Below, in pieces: positions 1 through 7,631 of a stretch of DNA of 9,834 bases (position 1 is the stretch's first letter; each line of letters begins with the position of its first letter). Position numbers and translations under genes: made by a program. A model generated the notes under the pieces. That model did not search any database. It had not been told where the DNA came from and saw only the letters and a program-made list of their open reading frames with translations. The stretch comes from CAZPHI01 sp964586425 (GTDB lineage: Bacteria; Bacillota; Clostridia; Lachnospirales; Lachnospiraceae), in assembly GCA_964586425.1 (NCBI GenBank), contig CAZPHI010000069.1, positions 1 through 9,834 on the forward strand. Direction: 5' to 3'.

Positions 1-354
1 GGAAGAGATTCAATATCTAATTATTTTGTTAATGGCGCAATGCAGCTTGGTTGTGAGATGTTTAAAGCTACTAATGGTAAAGTAGAATATAACTTGGATA
101 AGACAGTTTTGAAGAAAATCTGGGAGAATTATTATGTACCAATGGTAAAGGGATATTTCTATGCAAAAGGAAGATTTAGATCAGATGATATGAAAGTTGG
201 AATGCTTATCGCATACACTGGCTCATCATCATCAGCTACATATTTTCCTGATAATGTAGAAACAGATGAAGGTTCCCAAAAAATTGAAAGTATTGTACTT
301 CCGGATGCTGTATTTGAAGGTGGTACACAGTATTCAACTCAACAGCGGTTTTAG
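1..354 (+). pseudogene. Extracellular solute-binding protein, upstream segment of a disrupted gene (5' end outside window)
   Basis: The frame is open from base 1, so the true start lies upstream; the first in-window ATG at 40 is internal. The translation resembles the C-terminal half of ABC-transporter sugar-type solute-binding lipoproteins of Lachnospiraceae: a segment like WENYYVPMVKGYF, then GRFRSDDMKVG, a glycine/serine stretch (AYTGSSSSATYFP), and VLPDAVFEGGTQYSTQQ. In relatives as I recall them, the YxxQQ element is followed directly by a conserved GAGMVVTKS-type segment and a WF-rich helix. Here it is followed by Arg-Phe and a TAG stop at 352-354. The remaining C-terminus of the family continues in another frame just after. 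The protein would normally be a secreted, lipid-anchored ligand binder. No permease or ATPase gene is in view. The family call is fairly firm; the broken state is inferred from frame and content. Confidence 0.8.
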
Positions 355-653
355 ATAAAGTTATTGCAGATAATAATATCAAAATCAATGAAAAAGTATA
401 CAACACACTTATTGTTTCTATGAATATTGCTACTAACAATAAGCTTTATACATACAAAGCATTTGAACAGGGAACATCAGTAAGAAGCGTGTTAGATTAT
501 AACCTTTCAGATAAGGCAGCTGCAGACAGGCAAATTGTAATTGAAAGATTGAATAACGGAGCAAGTTTATCACAGGCCGTAGAAAATTTGATTGATGATG
601 CACAATTTGAAGCTTGGTATAATGAATTTGTTACAACAATTAAGAGCAAATAA
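348..653 (+). pseudogene. Solute-binding protein, C-terminal segment in a shifted frame
   Basis: This frame (codons starting at 348, 351 and so on) is open through the stop at 651-653. It reads VLDKVIADNNIKINEKV, later YKAFEQGTSVRSVLDYNLSD, and ends with FEAWYNEFVTTIKSK, which fits the last 100 or so residues of the same solute-binding family. The first ATG in it, at 420, would give 77 residues but has no ribosome binding site and starts inside the conserved region, so independent translation is unlikely. Relative to the upstream segment the frame is displaced as if by a loss of 3n+1 bases. About 45-50 residues expected between QQ and VLDKVI seem to be absent, so a small deletion fits better than a one-base slip. 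The alternative is an assembly or sequencing error. The next gene starts 21 bases downstream. Confidence 0.75.
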
Positions 654-660
654 AAAGTAT

Positions 661-665
661 AGGAA
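661..665 (+). promoter_or_regulatory. Ribosome binding site of the hybrid kinase
   Basis: AGGAA lies 9 bases before the ATG at 675. It is a partial Shine-Dalgarno match, and it is the only purine-rich site that serves this start. No promoter-like pair or terminator is visible in the 21 bases after the preceding stop, so the kinase may be read from the solute-binding gene's transcript. Confidence 0.6.
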
Positions 666-674
666 TGTTGTCTT

Positions 675-3600
675 ATGAAGAAAAAAAGAAAAATCTCTGT
701 ATTTAAAAGAATATTTTTCCCATTACTAGCTGCAATGATAATTCAAAGCTGTGTTTCTATTGCAATAATTGAAATTGGACAGGTAACAGAAAAATTGAGC
801 GATAATTACGCTCAATTATTACAACAGACAAGCTATGGAAGAAAGAATGAAATTGAGAACAGTATGGTGTCCAAATGGGGGAATATAACAGATGATGTCG
901 AAACTCTTAATCTAAGCTTTACCAAATTCATAGCTGAGAATAATATAACTATTAATGAATTTGTTAGTGATAAAAAAATTCAACGTAAATTTACTGATTA
1001 TATATCTGATAATATTCTTGATTGTCTTGAAAGTAATGGAACTACGGGTGCGTATATTGTTCTGGCTGATAAGTCTAGTGACAATACAGGGAAGCATATT
1101 GGCTTATACTTTAGAGATTCAGATAACAACAATTCATTAGCTAATTATAAGGATATTCTTATGGAAAGAGGTTCTTACAGCATTGCTAACAGATACAATA
1201 TATCATTAGATAGTTATTGGACGACAGATTTTGATTTCTCAGATAAGGACAGTGATAGAACGTCATTTTATTACAAACCATATAATGCTGCATTAGAGAA
1301 TGTGACAGCAGATATATCTAATTTGGGGTATTGGAGTAATCCTTTTTTACTCAATGATGATAATGGAAAGGATGCTAATGAAGTAATTGCTTATTCAGTT
1401 CCATTGATTAAGGATGGAGTAGTCTATGGCGTTATGGGAGTTGAGATTGCATCACATTACATCCAGTCATTGCTTCCTATATCAGAATTGAATTATGATC
1501 AGGTTGCTTCATATGCATTAGTATCATACAAAGATATAGATAATCTAGATGTTATGGTTTTATCAGGTAATCTTCTATCAACTTCAGATATGCCTAATGG
1601 AAAGATTGCGATTGAAAAAACACAGTATAATGATTTATATCATATTAAGAATACAGATTATTATTTATGCTTAAATGAAATTAAACTTTACAATTTGAAT
1701 GGTCCATTTTCGGATAATAATTATGCACTTGCAGCTATAACTACAGAACAGTCAATATTTGGTGTTAGTGAAAAACTTACAACATCAATTATATTTGTTT
1801 CAGCAATTACACTTGGTATAGGTATATGTGTAATTTTATTTACAGCAAGGCTTACTACAAAACCAATTAAGAAAATGGTTGAATTTATTAAAAACAGTAA
1901 TATTAATACATTAAGTGATTTCAAAGGTACAAATATTGCAGAGATGGATCAGCTTTATGGTGAATTCTGCAATGTGTCATTCAAACAGTTAGAGGCAGAA
2001 AAAGAATTATTATCTCAAAAACAAAAATATATGGCAGCACTTGAAAGTAGTACAGAGGTCATATTTGAATATTTGATTGATAAGGACGAATTTGTATGTA
2101 GTTCAATTGATAAAAATGACAATGATAATTTGAGCGGTGGTTATATCACAGAACATAGAGTTAGCTCGTTCCTTCATACTGCAGAAGAAACTGGTGATAA
2201 TGGTGAGATGGAAAGCTTTCTAAAGGGCGCTAAGGAGTATAACTCAGTCATATGTCAATTAAAGGGTATAATTGATGATAATGAGATTAATTGGTATGAA
2301 CTTAAGGGTAAGACTATCTATGATGCAGATAATCACCCAATTGAAGTCATAGGAAGTATGCATATAATTAATGATGAGATTAATGAAAAGCAAGAGCTTC
2401 TTCAAAAGAAACGTTATGATGAGCTTACAGGTTTGTGGTGTAAAGAGAATGGCCTTGATTATATCTATCATAGGAGAAATCAAGAGAATTCATATGCTAT
2501 ATTAATTGATATTAATGATTTTGGAAAAATTAATGATGAGAATGGAATGGTATTTGCGGATTTAGTTTTGGAAAGAATCGGAAGGTTAATCGGTGAAATT
2601 GCAGGTGATTCATATAACAGCATATTAAATCATATTGCAATAAGAGTTGGATGTGACCAATTCATTATAGCTGGTTTTTCTGATGATGATTCTGAAGAAA
2701 TTATATACAGATTGTACTATTCAATTAAATTATTCTGTTTTAGAACCAAGGTTGATATCAAATTATCAGCTGGAACAATCAAATTATCAGAAGTAGTATC
2801 CGAAAGTAATGAGGATTATACAAGAGAATTACTCAATAAATTAGGTGCAGCTTTACTTTGCTCAAAACATAAGATGACAGAAAAACCAGTTGATTATTCG
2901 GATATTACTGATGAATATAAGAAAACAGATATTAATTATTCTCAAACAGCGATAAAAGAGATTATGGGTACATCATATGATAGAAATATGACGTTAACAT
3001 CACTTATATTCAGTGTGTTTGATAGAAGTAATAATATTAATGGTATAATTCCTTTTATTCTTGGTAAGATATCAGGATATTTCAAATCAGATAATATATA
3101 TATTGCACTGTCAGACTTTGATTTCCATGTTGTTTCAATAAAATATCAGTGGCATATGGATCCGGTTCGTGATAATATAGATTGCTTAAAGCATTTTTCT
3201 AATGACGAATTTATTAATTTATCTTCTGCATGTGGCAATCAGGTTGTAAAATTCACAACTGATACAACTAAAGAGATTGATAAAGGAACCTTGTATGATT
3301 TCCTATGTATCAGAGAGGAAACTAACGGATTATGTTTCCTGATGTTTGATAATGGTAATTATATGGGTGATATGGTTATAGAGGGTAAAAACTGGACAGA
3401 ATCAGATATTGAGACAATGTCAGAGATTGTTAAAATTATTAGTTCCAATATTAGTAAGAACAAATCTGATATGGCTAGTAAAGCAAAGAGTGACTTCTTA
3501 TCAAGAATGTCACATGAGATTAGAACTCCTATGAATGCCATAATCGGTATGTCGCAGATTGCAATGAAGCAGGAGAATCTATCTCCAAAGGTCAGCAATT

Positions 3601-4628
3601 GCATTGATAAGATATATTCTTCTTCTGAATATCTATTGTCGCTGATTAATGATATACTCGATATGTCCAAAATTGAAAGTGGTAAGATAGAGCTTGAAAG
3701 CAAAGAATTCTCAATTGATAGAATGCTTGATGATATTGATGTTATAATTAGACCACAAACAGAGAAGAAAAATATACATTTTAACATTAATAGCAATACA
3801 AAACACAATATGATAACCAGCGATAATCTGAGATTAAAACAGGTGATTATTAATCTGCTGGGTAATGCAGTTAAGTTTACACCTGAGAATGGTAATATAA
3901 GCATTACAATTAATGAAAATGCTTATGCGGATGGAAAGGGTGAGTATTATATTGCAGTTGAGGATGATGGAATTGGTATAAGCGAAGACAAGAAACAGCT
4001 TATATTTGAAGCATTTGAACAGGTAGATAATACTGCTGCTACTAATGGAACAGGTTTAGGCCTTGCAATATCACGTAATATTATTAGAATGATGGATAGT
4101 GATTTGATGGTTGATTCAGAACCTAATAAAGGAAGCAGATTCTATTTTACATTGAAGGTTAAAGCTAATGAAGATACCAATGCTGCTACAGCTAATGCAG
4201 AGCCAGAAAAACAGAAGATTATTGATTTTACAGGTCGAAAAGTGCTGTTAGTAGAAGATAATGAACTTAATAGAGAGATTGGTGCAGAGATACTTAAGAT
4301 GTGTGGCTTTGAAGTGTATATGGCTGTTAATGGACAAGAAGCAGTTGATATGTTTAAGGAGTCAGTACCACAATACTATGATGTAATATTAATGGATATA
4401 CGTATGCCAGTAATGGATGGACTTGAGGCTACAAAGGTTATTAGAAATCTTGATAAAGAAGATGCACCTACAGTTCCAATAGTTGCCATGACAGCTAATG
4501 CATTCGATGAAGATATGAAGAAGTCAATAGCATATGGTATGAATGGACATATGTCAAAGCCTATTGATATTAATTGTTTAAAGAGCGTATTATCCGACGT
4601 GTTGACTAATAGAGCAGATAAAAAATAA
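675..4628 (+). CDS. Membrane hybrid sensor histidine kinase with degenerate GGDEF and C-terminal receiver
   Basis: 1317 residues. A basic N-terminus leads into a first membrane segment (about 12-33), then a roughly 330-residue extracytoplasmic region with Cache-like features (GAYIVLA near 125; a hydrophobic VPLIKDGVVYGVMGVEI strand near 242-258), and a second membrane segment (about 370-392). In the cytoplasm come a HAMP-like/coiled-coil linker (393-450), a PAS domain (about 450-575, with a WYELKGKTIYD PAC-type strand) and a GGDEF-like domain (about 578-735). The last has DELTGL at 582-587, but the signature is GCDQF at 659-663 and no RxxD inhibitory site is visible. A GAF-like region follows (about 772-929). 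HisKA carries His947 in SHEIRTPMN. HATPase has the N-box Asn1064, DDGIG at 1097-1101 and GTGLGL at 1125-1130. REC has Glu1194/Asp1195, phosphoacceptor Asp1241 in LMDIRMP, Thr1273 and Lys1295. Kinase and receiver look intact. The ATG at 675 has AGGAA at 661-665. The ligand is unknown; the solute-binding remnant upstream suggests a nutrient link (inference). Confidence 0.96.
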   Translation: MKKKRKISVFKRIFFPLLAAMIIQSCVSIAIIEIGQVTEKLSDNYAQLLQQTSYGRKNEIENSMVSKWGNITDDVETLNLSFTKFIAENNITINEFVSDKKIQRKFTDYISDNILDCLESNGTTGAYIVLADKSSDNTGKHIGLYFRDSDNNNSLANYKDILMERGSYSIANRYNISLDSYWTTDFDFSDKDSDRTSFYYKPYNAALENVTADISNLGYWSNPFLLNDDNGKDANEVIAYSVPLIKDGVVYGVMGVEIASHYIQSLLPISELNYDQVASYALVSYKDIDNLDVMVLSGNLLSTSDMPNGKIAIEKTQYNDLYHIKNTDYYLCLNEIKLYNLNGPFSDNNYALAAITTEQSIFGVSEKLTTSIIFVSAITLGIGICVILFTARLTTKPIKKMVEFIKNSNINTLSDFKGTNIAEMDQLYGEFCNVSFKQLEAEKELLSQKQKYMAALESSTEVIFEYLIDKDEFVCSSIDKNDNDNLSGGYITEHRVSSFLHTAEETGDNGEMESFLKGAKEYNSVICQLKGIIDDNEINWYELKGKTIYDADNHPIEVIGSMHIINDEINEKQELLQKKRYDELTGLWCKENGLDYIYHRRNQENSYAILIDINDFGKINDENGMVFADLVLERIGRLIGEIAGDSYNSILNHIAIRVGCDQFIIAGFSDDDSEEIIYRLYYSIKLFCFRTKVDIKLSAGTIKLSEVVSESNEDYTRELLNKLGAALLCSKHKMTEKPVDYSDITDEYKKTDINYSQTAIKEIMGTSYDRNMTLTSLIFSVFDRSNNINGIIPFILGKISGYFKSDNIYIALSDFDFHVVSIKYQWHMDPVRDNIDCLKHFSNDEFINLSSACGNQVVKFTTDTTKEIDKGTLYDFLCIREETNGLCFLMFDNGNYMGDMVIEGKNWTESDIETMSEIVKIISSNISKNKSDMASKAKSDFLSRMSHEIRTPMNAIIGMSQIAMKQENLSPKVSNCIDKIYSSSEYLLSLINDILDMSKIESGKIELESKEFSIDRMLDDIDVIIRPQTEKKNIHFNINSNTKHNMITSDNLRLKQVIINLLGNAVKFTPENGNISITINENAYADGKGEYYIAVEDDGIGISEDKKQLIFEAFEQVDNTAATNGTGLGLAISRNIIRMMDSDLMVDSEPNKGSRFYFTLKVKANEDTNAATANAEPEKQKIIDFTGRKVLLVEDNELNREIGAEILKMCGFEVYMAVNGQEAVDMFKESVPQYYDVILMDIRMPVMDGLEATKVIRNLDKEDAPTVPIVAMTANAFDEDMKKSIAYGMNGHMSKPIDINCLKSVLSDVLTNRADKK
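793..817. repeat. Perfect 9-bp inverted repeat within the kinase coding sequence
   Basis: AATTGAGCG (793-801) and CGCTCAATT (809-817) are exact reverse complements separated by the 7-base loop ATAATTA. The repeat covers codons 40-48 of the kinase gene, just after the first membrane segment, and could form an RNA hairpin or act as a palindromic protein site. The bases after it (ATTATTACA) are not a continuous T-run, so it is not a standard intrinsic terminator. The repeat is a sequence fact; any function is unproven, and chance in coding sequence is possible. Confidence 0.85.
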
Positions 4629-4639
4629 TAGTGGAAGTC

Positions 4640-4646
4640 AGGAAGG
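4640..4646 (+). promoter_or_regulatory. Ribosome binding site deciding the M16C peptidase start
   Basis: AGGAAGG lies 11 bases before the ATG at 4658, or about 8 bases when AAGGA is aligned to the full anti-Shine-Dalgarno. It lies inside the sequence that a GTG start at 4631 would translate, and nothing comparable precedes that GTG. This favours the ATG. Confidence 0.65.
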
Positions 4647-4657
4647 ATTCAGGTAGA

Positions 4658-7582
4658 ATGAATTATAATTCAGATATTTATGAAGTTATTAAAGAAGAGC
4701 ATTTGGCAGATATAGACTCAAATGGAATTTTATTAAAACATAAAAAGAGCGGAGCAAGACTAGTTGTTTTATCTAATGATGATGAAAACAAGGTGTTTTC
4801 CATCGGATTTAGAACACCACCTTATAATGATACGGGACTGCAACACATTATTGAACATACTGTTTTATGTGGTTCAAAGAAGTATCCAGTCAAAGATCCA
4901 TTCGTAGAATTATGTAAAGGTTCACTCAACACCTTCCTTAACGCTATGACATATCCGGATAAGACAGTTTATCCGGTTGCAAGCTGCAATGATGTTGATT
5001 TTAAGAATATAATTGATGTATATATGGATGCTGTATTCTATCCTGCAATATATGAAAGACCAGAGATATTCATGCAGGAAGGCTGGCATTACGAGATGGA
5101 TTCAAAGGATAGTCCATTAGAGTATAATGGAGTTGTATATAACGAGATGAAAGGAGCATATTCATCTCCAGATGAGGTATTATCTAGATATACATTCACA
5201 TCACTTTTTCCAGATACATGTTATAGCAAGGAGTCAGGTGGTGATCCTGAGAAAATCCCAGAGTTAAGCAGAGAAGAATTCTTAGCTTATCACAAAGAAT
5301 ATTATCATCCTGCAAACAGCTATATATATCTTTATGGAGATATGGATGTGCAGGAGAGACTTGAATATCTAGATAAAGAATATCTATGCAAGTTTGATAA
5401 AAAAGATGTAATGGATTTGAACACTGAGATTTTATTACAGAAACCATTGCCGGAGATAGCAACACTGGTAAAACCATATGCTATAACTGAGGACGAAGAT
5501 GAAGAGGATAATGCATATCTTTCATTTAATGCAGTTGTAGGAACGACACTAGACGAAAAACTGTATCTTGCGATGCAGATACTTGATTATGCACTTATTG
5601 TTGCTCCTGGCGCAGTATTAAAACAAAGGCTCATTGATAAGGGCATTGGTACAGATATATATAGTTCTTATGAGAGTTCATTACGCCAGCCAGTATATTC
5701 AATTGTTGCAAAGAATGCTAATGAATCACAGCAACAGAAATTTATGGATACAATTAGAGAAGTCCTAGAAGAACTTGTTAAGAATGGAATAGATAAGAGG
5801 ACATTACTTGCAGGTATTAATTATTACGAATTCAAATTTAGAGAAGCTGATTTCGGCGCATTTCCTAAAGGCTTAATGTATGGTTTACAGTTAATGGATA
5901 GTTGGCTGTATGATGAGAATGAACCATTTATTCATCTTGAAGCAGGTAAAACATTCGATTGGTTAAAGGAAGCTGTTGATACAGATTATTTTACAAACCT
6001 TATTCAGAATCAGCTTATTGATAACAAACATGAGTCAGTAGTTGTACTTGTACCTGAAAGGAATCTTACAGAGAAAAAAGAACAGCTTACAGAGGAGAAA
6101 CTTCAGAAAATCAAAGCATCAATGAGTGAAGAAGAGATAGATAATGTAGTTAATACAACTAATAAGTTAAAAGAATACCAGGAAATTCCATCGACGCAGG
6201 AAGAACTTGAAACTATACCATTATTATCCGTAAGTGATATTAAGAAAGAAACTCAGCCACTATACATCGATAAGAAGAATATTGCAGGTACGGATGTGAT
6301 ACATCATAATATGTTTACTAATCAGATAGCGTATATTCTGATGGACTTTGATGCAAAATATGTACCTGAAGATTTAATACCTTATACTGGTCTGTTGGCT
6401 TCTTTGTTAGGTTTTATGGATACTGAGAAGTATTCATATGCAGAACTAGCTACAGAGATTAATATAAATTGCGGCGGAATCTCTACAAGCTCGGCAATAT
6501 ATACGGATTCTGTTGATCTTAATAAATACACTATGATGTATGAAGTTAAGGCAAAGGTTCTCTATAGCAAAGTTGAATTTGCATTTGAGATGTTTCATGA
6601 AATCTTATTTAAAACAAAATTTGATGATTACAAGCGTCTGAAAGAAATTATTGCCAGAATCAAATCAAGACTTGAAAGTGCTATGACATCATCAGGACAC
6701 TCAGTTGCTATGCTCCAGGGAATGTCGCAGTTCTCTGCAACAAGCTACTATGCTAATCTAACTCGTGGTTATGCATATTATGAATTTATTAATAAAATTA
6801 ATAATGAGTTTGACTCTTCAAAAGAGAAAATAGTGGCAAATATTCGCAAGCTGTGTAATTGTCTGTTTAATAAGGATAATTTAATAATCGGTTATACAGC
6901 AGATGATAATGGCTATGCAAAGCTTGCAGGACCATTAGAAGCATTTATAAGTGGATTAAAGAATAGTGAATTAAAGCCAGTAAACAGGGAATATGTGAGC
7001 ATTCATAAGAATACGGGATATACAACATCTGCACAGGTACAGTATGTTGCAAGATGCGGTAATTATGTGAATGCAGGATATGAATACACAGGTGCTTTAA
7101 AGGTACTTAAGATAATATTCTCGTATGCCTATCTCTGGGAGAATGTTAGAGTTAAGAATGGCGCTTATGGCTGTATGAGTGGCTTCTATAAGAATGGTGA
7201 TGGGTATTTTGTATCATACAGAGATCCAAAGCTTGCGGAAACCAATGAGATATATGAAAAAGCAGCTGATTATGTGGCGAATTTTGATGCTAGCGACAGA
7301 GATATGACAAAGTTTATAATTGGTACTATTGGAGACATGGATACACCTATGAATCCAAGTGCAAAGGGTTCAAGATCATTCGGTGCATATTTGTGCAACG
7401 GAACTATTGAACAGCTGCAAAAAGAGCGTGATGAGGTGCTTAATGCTAATCAGCAAAAGATTAGAGAACTGGCACCAATCGTTGATGCTGTTGTATCGCA
7501 GAATTATTTCTGCGTGGTAGGTAATGCAAAGAAGATTAGTGATGAATCAAAACTATTTGATGAGATAAAGAATCTTATCTAG
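4658..7582 (+). CDS. M16C zinc metallopeptidase, presequence-protease-like (insulinase superfamily)
   Basis: 974 residues from the ATG at 4658, the usual size for the PreP/Cym1/falcilysin-type family. The inverted zinc motif HIIEH gives His63, Glu66 and His67; the distal ligand is Glu163 in YNEMKG. The segment from CGSKKYPVKDPF through GSLNTFLNAMTYPDKT is a hallmark of this subfamily. The C-terminal half carries the substrate-binding pair Arg831 and Tyr837 (VRVKNGAYG), with the same six-residue spacing as in PreP as I recall it. All four M16 modules therefore appear present in one chain, and it should be active. There is no signal peptide, so it is probably cytoplasmic and degrades short unstructured peptides (inference from family). 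A GTG at 4631 would add 9 residues but sits 2 bases after the kinase stop without a ribosome site, whereas AGGAAGG at 4640-4646 serves the ATG. Era follows after 49 bases. Confidence 0.96.
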   Translation: MNYNSDIYEVIKEEHLADIDSNGILLKHKKSGARLVVLSNDDENKVFSIGFRTPPYNDTGLQHIIEHTVLCGSKKYPVKDPFVELCKGSLNTFLNAMTYPDKTVYPVASCNDVDFKNIIDVYMDAVFYPAIYERPEIFMQEGWHYEMDSKDSPLEYNGVVYNEMKGAYSSPDEVLSRYTFTSLFPDTCYSKESGGDPEKIPELSREEFLAYHKEYYHPANSYIYLYGDMDVQERLEYLDKEYLCKFDKKDVMDLNTEILLQKPLPEIATLVKPYAITEDEDEEDNAYLSFNAVVGTTLDEKLYLAMQILDYALIVAPGAVLKQRLIDKGIGTDIYSSYESSLRQPVYSIVAKNANESQQQKFMDTIREVLEELVKNGIDKRTLLAGINYYEFKFREADFGAFPKGLMYGLQLMDSWLYDENEPFIHLEAGKTFDWLKEAVDTDYFTNLIQNQLIDNKHESVVVLVPERNLTEKKEQLTEEKLQKIKASMSEEEIDNVVNTTNKLKEYQEIPSTQEELETIPLLSVSDIKKETQPLYIDKKNIAGTDVIHHNMFTNQIAYILMDFDAKYVPEDLIPYTGLLASLLGFMDTEKYSYAELATEININCGGISTSSAIYTDSVDLNKYTMMYEVKAKVLYSKVEFAFEMFHEILFKTKFDDYKRLKEIIARIKSRLESAMTSSGHSVAMLQGMSQFSATSYYANLTRGYAYYEFINKINNEFDSSKEKIVANIRKLCNCLFNKDNLIIGYTADDNGYAKLAGPLEAFISGLKNSELKPVNREYVSIHKNTGYTTSAQVQYVARCGNYVNAGYEYTGALKVLKIIFSYAYLWENVRVKNGAYGCMSGFYKNGDGYFVSYRDPKLAETNEIYEKAADYVANFDASDRDMTKFIIGTIGDMDTPMNPSAKGSRSFGAYLCNGTIEQLQKERDEVLNANQQKIRELAPIVDAVVSQNYFCVVGNAKKISDESKLFDEIKNLI

Positions 7583-7621
7583 GACAAATGCTGTTTTGAC
7601 ATGAACCATAGAAAAAGAAAT

Positions 7622-7625
7622 GAGG
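7622..7625 (+). promoter_or_regulatory. Ribosome binding site deciding the Era start
   Basis: GAGG sits 6 bases before the ATG at 7632. It is inside the reading frame that would start at the ATG at 7620, which makes the upstream start less likely. Confidence 0.6.
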
Positions 7626-7631
7626 AAATAT

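Noticed and set aside
330..360. Programmed ribosomal frameshift joining the two solute-binding segments
   Set aside because: No slippery heptamer or downstream pseudoknot is evident, and a frameshift would not supply the expected missing segment of about 45-50 residues.
3359..3904. A 181-codon open frame on the minus strand
   Set aside because: It lies wholly inside the kinase/HATPase coding region, has low-complexity Leu/Ile/Ser content from the antisense of AT-rich DNA, and shows no recognisable domain.
4631..4657. GTG at 4631 as the start of the M16C peptidase
   Set aside because: No ribosome binding site precedes it, and the good site at 4640-4646 falls inside this stretch and serves the ATG at 4658.
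5196..5477. A 93-codon minus-strand open frame within the peptidase gene
   Set aside because: It is fully overlapped by the conserved M16C coding sequence, with no family signature or ribosome site.
7563..7580. A 6-bp inverted repeat (AGATAA/TTATCT) just before the peptidase stop codon as a possible terminator
   Set aside because: The stem is short and AT-rich, and no T-run follows.
7596..7601. A perfect TTGACA (-35-like) element ahead of era
   Set aside because: No acceptable -10 element lies 16-18 bases downstream, so a promoter cannot be supported.
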